A DNA stretch of 13,590 nt from Erysipelothrix sp. UBA3383 (GTDB taxonomy: Bacteria > Bacillota_I > Bacilli_A > Erysipelotrichales > Erysipelotrichaceae). Position numbers and translations under genes: made by a program. The notes under the pieces were generated by a model that did no database searches, was not told the DNA's origin, and worked only from the letters and a program-made list of their open reading frames with translations. Shown piece by piece: positions 6,855 through 13,169 of the stretch. Where the stretch lies: contig DEPV01000021.1 of assembly GCA_002358955.1 (NCBI GenBank), forward strand, positions 6,582 to 20,171, written 5' to 3'. Position 1 is the stretch's first letter. Each line of letters starts with the position of its first letter.

Positions 6855-7370
6855 TTAACTAATTTTTTCGAATTTTTTATATATAGTTTTATAACGATTT
6901 CTTTCACTTACAAATTCTCTTTTGTCTCTTATTACAGAACATGCTACATAATAACTGTTTTCTCTAATCTTTAGGAATATAAAACTCTGATTCGATAACG
7001 CCCTGTGCTTAAGAACAAAATCCGCTTCAATGTCGGTCCAATAAGGCTGAATATATTTGTAAATAATAAAATTAGAGTTTAGTATTGTCTGAATACTAGA
7101 AAAAGCAATTAACCGTTCTTCAATCAGATGCAAGTCTCGGCTATTAGAAATCCTATTTCTAAACTTTTTATCTTTAACAATTTTTCTGTAAATATTAACT
7201 TTGGATCCTCTAAATTCAACGTCCTTGATATAGTGAAGGCCGACTAAGTGAAAAAAATCTGCTTCGTGGAACATTATTTCAATTTGTTGTGTTTTATTAT
7301 TTTTTGTGAATTTAAGAATGAATTTATAATTTTTTATAATTTCAAACATGTCAATGCATTGATTTATCAT
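6855..7370 (-). CDS. PBECR4-like predicted nuclease (BECR fold)
   Basis: 171 aa with no signal peptide or membrane segment. I recognise the layout of the PBECR4 family (phage Barnase-EndoU-ColicinE5/D-RelE-like nuclease 4). It has an N-terminal beta hairpin, then FFHLVGLHYIKD (39-50), an IYRKI stretch (60-64), a predicted helix with ERL (85-87) leading to a QTIL turn, an ADF-L strand (116-120) and the closing FLKI and YY strands (132-141). Members are found in phages and Bacillota and are predicted RNases or toxins; the catalytic residues are not established to my knowledge, but H41 and H46 are the obvious conserved candidates. GC is about 27% over 6841-7380 by hand count, clearly below the neighbouring genes, which suggests acquisition. 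Start ATG at 7370 with AAGGAG five bases upstream, immediately behind a terminator, so expression must come by read-through. No protein antitoxin or immunity gene adjoins it. The family call rests on pattern memory, not a search. Confidence 0.65.
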   Translation of the reverse strand: MINQCIDMFEIIKNYKFILKFTKNNKTQQIEIMFHEADFFHLVGLHYIKDVEFRGSKVNIYRKIVKDKKFRNRISNSRDLHLIEERLIAFSSIQTILNSNFIIYKYIQPYWTDIEADFVLKHRALSNQSFIFLKIRENSYYVACSVIRDKREFVSERNRYKTIYKKFEKIS

Positions 7371-7381
7371 AAATTCTCCTT

Positions 7382-7410
7382 AAAAAAAGAAAGGCTCTAA
7401 ATAGAGCCTT
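7382..7410 (-). terminator. terminator/attenuator directly before the nuclease-like gene
   Basis: A perfect 9-bp inverted repeat AAGGCTCTA/TAGAGCCTT (7402-7410 with 7391-7399) with a very short loop, followed on the minus strand by TCTTTTTTT. The T-run touches the AAGGAG of the next gene. There is no T-run on the plus strand, so it works in the minus direction only. Confidence 0.88.
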
Positions 7411-7611
7411 AACATTTGAATTGTGTGTATGTTTTTCTTTAGTTGACTAGACTGCATCTGAAATAAGGTGTACACTTACACGAACCTAACTTAAGCATAA
7501 TAGTAGAAAGTACCTTTTCAGACAGGAGTTTCCACTAGCTTCACAGAAGAACTGTGTTAGAAAGGAGATAGATAAACAGCAGAGTAAGTCAAACTTTGTG
7601 TATATTATCTC
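7382..7611 (-). ncRNA. candidate structured RNA upstream of the nuclease-like gene (unrecognised class)
   Basis: A promoter at 7618-7645 and a terminator at 7382-7410 bound an RNA of about 230 nt with no ORF of note. By-eye helices, minus strand: P1 AGTTTGACT/AGTCAACT (7587-7595 with 7441-7448, one bulged T); P2 CTGC/GCAG (7579-7582 with 7452-7455); P3 TCTAAC/GTTAGG (7556-7561 with 7485-7490). Hairpin a is CACAG/CTGTG (7552-7556 with 7542-7546), hairpin b TAGTGGAAA/TTTCTACTA (7529-7537 with 7501-7509, one G-T pair) and hairpin c GTGTA/TACAC (7477-7481 with 7468-7472, loop of four). Hairpins a and b fall inside P3, hairpin c between P3 and P2, so the whole nests as a branched structure closed by P1. 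I could not match it to tmRNA, SRP RNA, RNase P, T-box or a common riboswitch. It could be a free small RNA, an attenuator leader or an RNA antitoxin. Confidence 0.5.
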
Positions 7612-7617
7612 AATAAA

Positions 7618-7645
7618 ATTATACCACTTTATGTGTAATAAACAA
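7618..7645 (-). promoter_or_regulatory. promoter of the structured RNA and nuclease-like gene
   Basis: Minus-strand -10 TATAAT (7618-7623), extended by TGG directly upstream; -35 TTGTTT (7640-7645) with a 16-base spacer. Predicted start near 7611. It is the only convincing promoter before the nuclease-like gene. Confidence 0.7.
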
Positions 7646-7836
7646 CTGATTTGATTAGTTCACATATTTTGGAATTTAGAAAATATAATAGATGTTAATT
7701 TTAAAAGTAGAATTAATGATTATAAAAATACCGTTTGTCTTTTATAACTAGGGTTATAAGATACACCCTACCTTATCAGTGGTTTTTTCTTCATCACTAA
7801 TCATGTAAAAAACTTAGTTTCAAGATCGTGTTTACT
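7646..7836. other. AT-rich intergenic stretch after rluF
   Basis: No gene is supported. Two exclusive hairpins can form on the minus strand: TTATAAC/GTTATAA (7753-7759 with 7742-7748), or TAGGGT/ACCCTA, which uses part of the same bases. A looser stem ATTAGTG/CACTGAT lies near 7774-7801. None has a directly adjoining T-run, and the T6 near 7809 follows only a three-pair stem. The end of the rlmA-hflX-rluF transcript is therefore unclear and may read into the RNA locus. Confidence 0.4.
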
Positions 7837-8628
7837 TTATTTTTGGGTTTTTTGATTGAGTTCAATCATTTCTTCTTTGGTAAGATAACGCCAATACCCT
7901 TCTGGTAAATCATTTAAATAAATATGCATGATGCGTGTTCTTTTTAAGGCTACAACACGCGATCCTAAAGCCTGAGCCATTCTACGAATTTGACGGTTTA
8001 AGCCTTGTCTTAGAATGATATTGTAACTGTGATATCCAGTCTTTTCAGTCTTGCATGGTAAGGTTGTTTGCATTTTATGTGCAACAGGATTGTAGATTTC
8101 CACACCTTTTTCAAGTTGTTTAAGAAAATCCTTATTCACGGGTTTATCCACGCGGACCTCATACTCTTTATCATGGCCATTTTCTTCCAGTAGAATCTTA
8201 TTGACGATATCACCATCATTGGTTAATAGAATTAAACCGGATGAATCTTTATCAAGTCTACCAATGGGGAAGATGGTTTCTTTATAGGATACAAAGTCTG
8301 TAATATTTCCTTTAATATTACGATCGGTAGTACAAGTAATACCAACTGGCTTATGAAGTGCTATATAAACACGTTTAATATCATTTGAAATAACAGTCCC
8401 ATGAACCTTAACTTCCATGCCTGAAAATACTTGTTGGCCTACCTCTGCTACCACACCATCCAGTTGAACATGACCCGCTTGAATTAAGCGATCTGCTTCG
8501 CGACGTGATGCATAGCCACTATCTGATATGAATTTATTCAGACGGTACGATACCTTTTCATCATGGTCCATCGCAACATCATAAACTGCCTTAGACCCTT
8601 TTAATTTAATTGCCCTATTCATCATCAC
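7837..8628 (-). CDS. rluF: 23S rRNA pseudouridine synthase, RluF family
   Basis: 263 aa. An S4 RNA-binding domain (about 28-75, with RLNKFIS and SRREAD) precedes the RsuA/RluB/E/F-type catalytic domain. The active-site aspartate is D126 in GRLDKDSSG, and the conserved LNRQIRRM lies at 210-217. The RluF-like features are KPVGITCTT (93-101) and GYWRYLT (244-250) near the C-terminus. In E. coli RluF makes pseudouridine at 23S position 2604; the same target is inferred here. ATG at 8628 overlaps the end of hflX by 14 bases and is followed by two more in-frame ATGs. Only a weak AAAGG lies upstream, and residues 1-25 precede the usual family start, so a later start (for example M20) is possible. 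It is the last gene of the rlmA-hflX-rluF unit, probably translationally coupled. Confidence 0.88.
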   Translation of the reverse strand: MMMNRAIKLKGSKAVYDVAMDHDEKVSYRLNKFISDSGYASRREADRLIQAGHVQLDGVVAEVGQQVFSGMEVKVHGTVISNDIKRVYIALHKPVGITCTTDRNIKGNITDFVSYKETIFPIGRLDKDSSGLILLTNDGDIVNKILLEENGHDKEYEVRVDKPVNKDFLKQLEKGVEIYNPVAHKMQTTLPCKTEKTGYHSYNIILRQGLNRQIRRMAQALGSRVVALKRTRIMHIYLNDLPEGYWRYLTKEEMIELNQKTQK

Positions 8629-9883
8629 TCATAAACCTTTTAAAGCGTGATGCATCTTCATGAGATACAGATGCCTCAAATACGGCCCCTTCTTCATTAT
8701 ATTCAAGTCCTACCACCTCATACTTACGCATGAAGGTATCCAGAATTGATAAATCATCAAATGGAATGATGAATTTAGAATGTACAAAATGATCCCCTAA
8801 CATGGATTCAATCTTATTAAGGAGTCCTTTAATATCATCTTTATCAAGTGCTGATATAAAGACCTTCTCATCATAGTTGGATACTAGGGCATCCACCAGC
8901 TCCATATCAACCTTATCAATCTTGTTAAACACCGTTAATACCGGTACTGATACTTCCATATCATGGAGTAATTTTGCTGTTGTTTCCATCTGTAAATCAA
9001 GGTTAGGATTGGATAAATCAACAACATGTAAAATTAAATCAGCATAACGAATCTCATCCAAGGTACCTTCAAAGGCATTAACCAGTGCTGTTGGTAACTT
9101 GGATACAAATCCTACTGTATCGGAAATTAAAAATTGTGCTCCCGAATTAAACTTTGCAGAACGGTGTGCTGTATCTAAAGTTGCAAAGAGCATGTCTTTA
9201 ACAAACACTTCTTTCACTTCTTCCTGACCTGCATGAGCATTCAAGATCCCATTCATCAAGGTTGATTTACCGGCATTGGTATAACCAAGTAAAGATACTA
9301 AAGGTAAGCTTGATGCTTCTCTTTTTTGTCGTGTTGTATGACGGTTTTCTTTTGCTCGTGCTAACTTATCTTCAACTTGACGGATCTCACGCATAACATG
9401 TCGTCGATCGGTCTCTAATTGACTCTCACCAGGACCACGTGTTCCAATACCCCCACCCAGTCGTGATAGATAAGTACTATAACCTATGATACGTGGTAAA
9501 CGATATTTCATTTGTGCCAACTGAACTTGAAGTTTCCCTTCGTTGGTTGTTGCTCGCGTCGCAAAAATATCCAAGATCAAGTTAGTTCTATCAATAATCT
9601 TACATTCTAATATTTCTTCCAAGTTTCGTAGTTGTGTTCCTGATAACTCTTCATTAATTACTACAGTATCAGCTTCTAAAAGGTGAACCAGTTCCGCCAA
9701 CTCTTCAGCCTTTCCTTTTCCAATAAACAAACGTGCATTAATGGATTCTGGTTTTTGGGTTAACTGCCCAACTACCTCACCATCTGCCGCTTCAATTAAT
9801 TCTGCCAATTCTTTCATGGATGCTTCTAAATCAAAATCTCTTGCACCCAGATCAATGCCCATCATAATAACGCGCTCTTTCAT
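8615..9883 (-). CDS. hflX: ribosome-associated GTPase HflX
   Basis: 422 aa, normal length. The N-terminal HflX domain (1-185) ends in the glycine-rich linker GGGIGTRGPGESQLE (143-157) and a coiled helical arm (160-190). The GTPase domain has P-loop GYTNAGKST (200-208), G3 DTVG (255-258), G4 NKID (320-323) and a G5-like SAL (344-346). A short C-terminal domain follows. Family knowledge: HflX binds the 50S subunit near the peptidyl-transferase centre, splits stalled or hibernating 70S ribosomes, and its relatives give macrolide-lincosamide tolerance. ATG at 9883 has AAAGGAG five bases upstream and overlaps the rlmA stop in an ATGA, a sign of coupled translation. The 3' end overlaps rluF. Confidence 0.95.
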   Translation of the reverse strand: MKERVIMMGIDLGARDFDLEASMKELAELIEAADGEVVGQLTQKPESINARLFIGKGKAEELAELVHLLEADTVVINEELSGTQLRNLEEILECKIIDRTNLILDIFATRATTNEGKLQVQLAQMKYRLPRIIGYSTYLSRLGGGIGTRGPGESQLETDRRHVMREIRQVEDKLARAKENRHTTRQKREASSLPLVSLLGYTNAGKSTLMNGILNAHAGQEEVKEVFVKDMLFATLDTAHRSAKFNSGAQFLISDTVGFVSKLPTALVNAFEGTLDEIRYADLILHVVDLSNPNLDLQMETTAKLLHDMEVSVPVLTVFNKIDKVDMELVDALVSNYDEKVFISALDKDDIKGLLNKIESMLGDHFVHSKFIIPFDDLSILDTFMRKYEVVGLEYNEEGAVFEASVSHEDASRFKRFMSDDE

Positions 9884-10698
9884 AAGGACTCCTTTCTTTG
9901 AAGGATTAACACCTTCATTGCAATTGTAATTGCTGACAAGTGATCCACTTGTTCTTTATGTTGTACCAAAGGACTCATCTTTAATAAGTCTTCTTTAGCT
10001 GTTTCACTTAATTCAAAAGTATCATGAACACTAAAGTGATCCACAATCTCAAAATGTTTAAATGATGACTCTAAGGGGACATAACTTTCCATACCATAAG
10101 CCACTCTTAACTCTTTGAGATAATCAGCATCGGGTATAACCTTGATCACATAGCCTCCAGGTTTTAAAAGGCGTAACATTTCAGCCTCATGAGAGGGTGA
10201 TAGAAAGTTTAAGATACCATCCAGTGTCTTATCATGGAGTGGTACATGTGATAAATCAGCCACCAGTGGAATCATCCCTTCAACAAGATAGTCACTGGCC
10301 TGCTGAATTGCATCCTTAGATAAATCCAGAGCAATCATGGATAATGATTTATCCTTCATGATGTGATGAGCATGACTCCCCTCACCACTTCCCAAATCAC
10401 ACCAGACTTCACCATCTTTTAAATAGGGTCTGATAATATCATAAACTGACTGATAATAATGCCCATCTATAAAGCGTCTACGAGCTTCAAAAAGCACTTT
10501 ATTATAAACGGCATCAACTTTCAATTTATGATTTTTTACCAAGCTTACATAGCCCTTTTTATGAATATCAAACTGATGATTCATACTGCATTTTAAACTG
10601 TTATTATCTAAGTTTAAGGTTTCTGTACAATGTGGACAAATCATGAAATCTTGATGTGTCATCACAAAGTCTTTAAAATACGTAATTTTCTTTTTCAT
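9880..10698 (-). CDS. rlmA: 23S rRNA (guanine-N1) methyltransferase, RlmA family
   Basis: 272 aa. An N-terminal zinc finger with C21, C24, C37 and H41 contacts the rRNA and is followed by the conserved KKGYVSL (47-53). The Rossmann-type SAM-binding domain has motif I CDLGSGEGSH (100-109), acidic ALDLS (123-127) and the motif IV-like NFLSPSH (164-170). In Gram-positive hosts this family (RlmA-II/TlrB) methylates G748 in the peptide exit tunnel, which affects macrolide and ketolide binding; the exact base is inferred from the host type. ATG at 10698 has AGGAG seven bases upstream. It is the first gene of the overlapping rlmA-hflX-rluF unit, behind the liv terminator. Confidence 0.9.
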   Translation of the reverse strand: MKKKITYFKDFVMTHQDFMICPHCTETLNLDNNSLKCSMNHQFDIHKKGYVSLVKNHKLKVDAVYNKVLFEARRRFIDGHYYQSVYDIIRPYLKDGEVWCDLGSGEGSHAHHIMKDKSLSMIALDLSKDAIQQASDYLVEGMIPLVADLSHVPLHDKTLDGILNFLSPSHEAEMLRLLKPGGYVIKVIPDADYLKELRVAYGMESYVPLESSFKHFEIVDHFSVHDTFELSETAKEDLLKMSPLVQHKEQVDHLSAITIAMKVLILQRKESL

Positions 10699-10718
10699 GC
10701 GTGTACTCCTGAAGTCTT

Positions 10719-10724
10719 ATTCTA
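10719..10724 (-). promoter_or_regulatory. possible extended -10 promoter of rlmA-hflX-rluF
   Basis: TGT-TAGAAT on the minus strand, 20 bases before the rlmA start codon, resembles an extended -10. The -35 would fall inside the liv terminator and is not recognisable. A promoter is expected here because the upstream terminator is strong. Confidence 0.35.
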
Positions 10725-10728
10725 ACAT

Positions 10729-10755
10729 AAAAAGGCCGCTCTATATAGAGCGACC
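10729..10755 (-). terminator. terminator of the liv operon
   Basis: The 16-base perfect palindrome CGCTCTATATAGAGCG (10737-10752) is extended by a G-T pair and two G-C pairs, followed by five T on the minus strand. It begins three bases after the livF stop codon. Confidence 0.9.
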
Positions 10756-10757
10756 CA

Positions 10758-11462
10758 CTAACCACCAAGATATATTTCTCGGATTTTATCTGAATTTAAT
10801 AAGACTTCTTTTTCACCATGGAGTTGTATCTGACCACTGTCTAAGATATAAGCATAGTCTGATATTTCAAGTGCTGCTTTCGCATTTTGTTCTACCAGTA
10901 GAATGGTCGTCCCTTGTTCATTAATTTCTTTAATGATTTCAAAGATTTGGATTACGATTAAAGGTGCTAGCCCCATTGAAGGCTCATCCAACAAGAGGAT
11001 TTTTGGTTTACTCAGTAGTGCACGTGAGAGTGCCAACATCTGTTGTTCTCCACCTGATAGGGTATGTGCATCTTGATTGCGACGTTCTTTAAGAATTGGA
11101 AATTTCTCAAACATCTCATCAATTTCTTTGGCAACCTGATCTTTATCACGACGTGTAAAAGCTCCTAATTGCAGGTTCTCATACACACTCATCCCTTCAA
11201 AAATACGACGTCCTTCAGGTACATGAACCATACCTTCTTTAACAATCTTCTCAGGGGCCCATTTGAGAACACTATCACCCAGGTAAACAATATCCCCTTC
11301 AGTGACAGGCAGTAATCCAGATAATGATTTAAGAAGGGTAGACTTACCTGCACCATTAGCACCAATCAAAGAAATGATTTGCCCTTTTTTAATTTTAAAA
11401 TCAATGCCTTTAAGGGCTTCAACATGACCATAGTTAACTTTAAGGTTTTGAACTTTTAACAT
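10758..11462 (-). CDS. livF: branched-chain amino-acid ABC transporter ATPase LivF
   Basis: 234 aa, typical LivF length. Walker A GANGAGKST (34-42), signature LSGGEQQ (135-141), Walker B ILLLDEP (155-161) and the LivF-type VEQN switch (190-193) in place of the usual H-loop histidine. It pairs with LivG to drive import of leucine, isoleucine and valine (or related substrates) through LivH-LivM at the inner face of the membrane. The ATG at 11462 overlaps the livG stop in TAATG, and GGGAGG lies seven bases upstream. It is the last gene of the operon. Related systems carry urea or short amides, but UrtE and AmiE usually sit in other gene contexts, so Liv is preferred. Confidence 0.93.
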   Translation of the reverse strand: MLKVQNLKVNYGHVEALKGIDFKIKKGQIISLIGANGAGKSTLLKSLSGLLPVTEGDIVYLGDSVLKWAPEKIVKEGMVHVPEGRRIFEGMSVYENLQLGAFTRRDKDQVAKEIDEMFEKFPILKERRNQDAHTLSGGEQQMLALSRALLSKPKILLLDEPSMGLAPLIVIQIFEIIKEINEQGTTILLVEQNAKAALEISDYAYILDSGQIQLHGEKEVLLNSDKIREIYLGG

Positions 11463-12238
11463 TATGCATCCTCCCCTAAATACGCTTCAATAACTTTTGG
11501 ATTATGACGTACTTCTTCAGGAAGTCCACTTGCAATCATACGTCCATAATTCAGTACAATCAAACGGTCACACACATCCATAACCAATCCCATATCATGT
11601 TCAATAAGGATGATGGTTAAGTTATAAGTTTTTCGTAAGTCTTTAATAAACTCACGCAACTCATAAGTTTCAGTATGGTTCATTCCTGCTGCTGGCTCAT
11701 CCAGGAATAAATGACTTGCTCCAGTAGCCAAAGCACGTACAATCTCAAGTCGCCTTTGGTCTCCATAGGATAGATTATCCGCCATTTCATATGCCTTATC
11801 ATCAAGCTTACAAATTCTTAGATATTCCATCGCCTTTTGTGTCGTTTCAATCTCATCATCATAAAAACGATCAGTACGTAATAAAGCATCCATAAAACTG
11901 TATTTTTTATGTTTATTCATCGCTATTTTAACATTATCAATAATGCTGGTATTGGCAAACAGACGAATGTTTTGAAACGTTCTTGCAAATCCATAATCTG
12001 TAATTTGATCCATACGTTTATTCGCAAAACTCAATTCACCATCTTCACAGATGTAAGTGATGCTGCCTTGTGAGGGTGTATAAACACCGGTAAGACAGTT
12101 AAACAAAGTTGTTTTCCCTGCACCATTGGGCCCAATAATCCCCAAGATCTCATTTTCATAGACTTCAAAGCTGATATCACTCATCGCCTTAATTCCACCA
12201 AAGTGTTTACTGAGGTCTTTAACGTTCAATTGATTCAT
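11462..12238 (-). CDS. livG: branched-chain amino-acid ABC transporter ATPase LivG
   Basis: 258 aa from ATG at 12238. An earlier in-frame ATG (12268) is rejected because AAAGGAG lies eight bases before 12238 and the family start (NQLNVKDLSKHFGG) begins there. Numbered from 12238: Walker A GPNGAGKTT (36-44), signature LSYGDQ (156-161), Walker B with D180-E181, H-loop H214. The sequence ARTFQNIRLF (about 85-94) and the PAAGMN stretch after Walker B are LivG hallmarks. It forms a heterodimer with LivF. Its start lies 20 bases inside the end of livM, with its ribosome-binding site in livM codons, pointing to translational coupling. Confidence 0.93.
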   Translation of the reverse strand: MNQLNVKDLSKHFGGIKAMSDISFEVYENEILGIIGPNGAGKTTLFNCLTGVYTPSQGSITYICEDGELSFANKRMDQITDYGFARTFQNIRLFANTSIIDNVKIAMNKHKKYSFMDALLRTDRFYDDEIETTQKAMEYLRICKLDDKAYEMADNLSYGDQRRLEIVRALATGASHLFLDEPAAGMNHTETYELREFIKDLRKTYNLTIILIEHDMGLVMDVCDRLIVLNYGRMIASGLPEEVRHNPKVIEAYLGEDA

Positions 12239-13169
12239 ACTTTTTTCTCCTTTCAAATGAGAACTCATAGTTTCCTAAGATTCCCTTAGGTCTTAAAATC
12301 ATCATTGCAATCAGTAACAGTGCATAAATAATCATTCTGATGGACGCATATTGTTGCAGTGCAATGTTAATAAATCCAAGTACAAAGGCAGCAATAACAG
12401 ATCCTGTTACACTTCCCATACCTCCAAGAACAACAATAACTAAAATATCAACAGACTTATTAAAGTCAAAAACATCCGGTTTAATAAATGGGAAATACCC
12501 TGCGTATAAACTACCTGCTAAGGATGCAAATAGAGCACCAATCACAAAGGCAATCACCTTATATTTAGTGACATTAATCCCCATTGCACTGGCTGCAATA
12601 TCATCTTCACGAACACTTTTCCACGCTCTACCAAAGCGTGAATTATTCAACATCATGACGATGAAAATACACAACACAATAGAGAGGTAGACCATCGTAA
12701 AGTTCGTACGTTTTGTAGCCAATGAAATCCCTGCAGCACCATTGGTAACAGAGTCCATATTAGTGATGATAACACGAATAATCTCAGCAGCACCCAGTGT
12801 TGCAATTGCTAAATAGTCACCCTTTAAACGAATGGTTGGTACCGCAATAATCAGTGCAAATATCACTGTTAAACACAAACCAATTAAGATACCAATGGTA
12901 AATCCTAAGTAAGTATCGTATGTTTTTAAGACTACTGCAGTACTGTAGGCACCAATGGCCATAAACCCAGCATGTCCCAGTGAGAACTGCCCACTCATTC
13001 CAAGAATTAAGTTTAAGGAGACAGCTAAAATAATATTAATACCAATTGTCATCAGTGAAATTTGTTGTGCATAACGGATCACACCAGCATTCATTAGAAT
13101 TGTAATTGTAAGATAAATCGCCACTGCAATAACAGTCCATAGAATGGAACTTTTCTTAATGCGTCTCAT
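12219..13169 (-). CDS. livM: branched-chain amino-acid ABC transporter permease LivM
   Basis: 316 aa integral membrane protein with about eight or nine hydrophobic segments. Family marks: GQFSLGHAGFMAIGAYS (60-76), RLKGDYLAIATLG (114-126) and the cytoplasmic EAA-like loop GRAWKSVREDDIAASAMGIN (180-199) that contacts the ATPases. Also present are GGMGSVTGSVIAA (249-261) and the C-terminal RPKGILG (293-299). A short charged tail (300-316) follows; its codons contain the livG ribosome-binding site. Start ATG overlaps the livH stop as ATGA. With LivH it forms the transmembrane channel. Confidence 0.93.
   Translation of the reverse strand: MRRIKKSSILWTVIAVAIYLTITILMNAGVIRYAQQISLMTIGINIILAVSLNLILGMSGQFSLGHAGFMAIGAYSTAVVLKTYDTYLGFTIGILIGLCLTVIFALIIAVPTIRLKGDYLAIATLGAAEIIRVIITNMDSVTNGAAGISLATKRTNFTMVYLSIVLCIFIVMMLNNSRFGRAWKSVREDDIAASAMGINVTKYKVIAFVIGALFASLAGSLYAGYFPFIKPDVFDFNKSVDILVIVVLGGMGSVTGSVIAAFVLGFINIALQQYASIRMIIYALLLIAMMILRPKGILGNYEFSFERRKKYESIER

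Noticed and set aside
7382..7611. A classical type III toxin-antitoxin RNA with tandem repeats
   Set aside because: The layout fits, but I find no 30-50-base tandem repeats in the RNA and the protein does not look like ToxN, CptN or TenpN. Kept only as an analogy.
7382..7611. Known RNA classes: 6S RNA, SRP RNA, T-box, SAM or TPP riboswitch, tracrRNA
   Set aside because: No diagnostic core motif is visible, and the branched hairpin pattern is not the single long hairpin of 6S RNA. A covariance-model scan is still needed to exclude 6S.
7754..7804. Minus-strand 16-codon ORF between rluF and the RNA locus
   Set aside because: No ribosome-binding site before its ATG and it coincides with hairpin-forming sequence.
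12239..12268. Longer livG start adding ten residues
   Set aside because: No ribosome-binding site before that ATG; the AAAGGAG and family alignment favour ATG at 12238.
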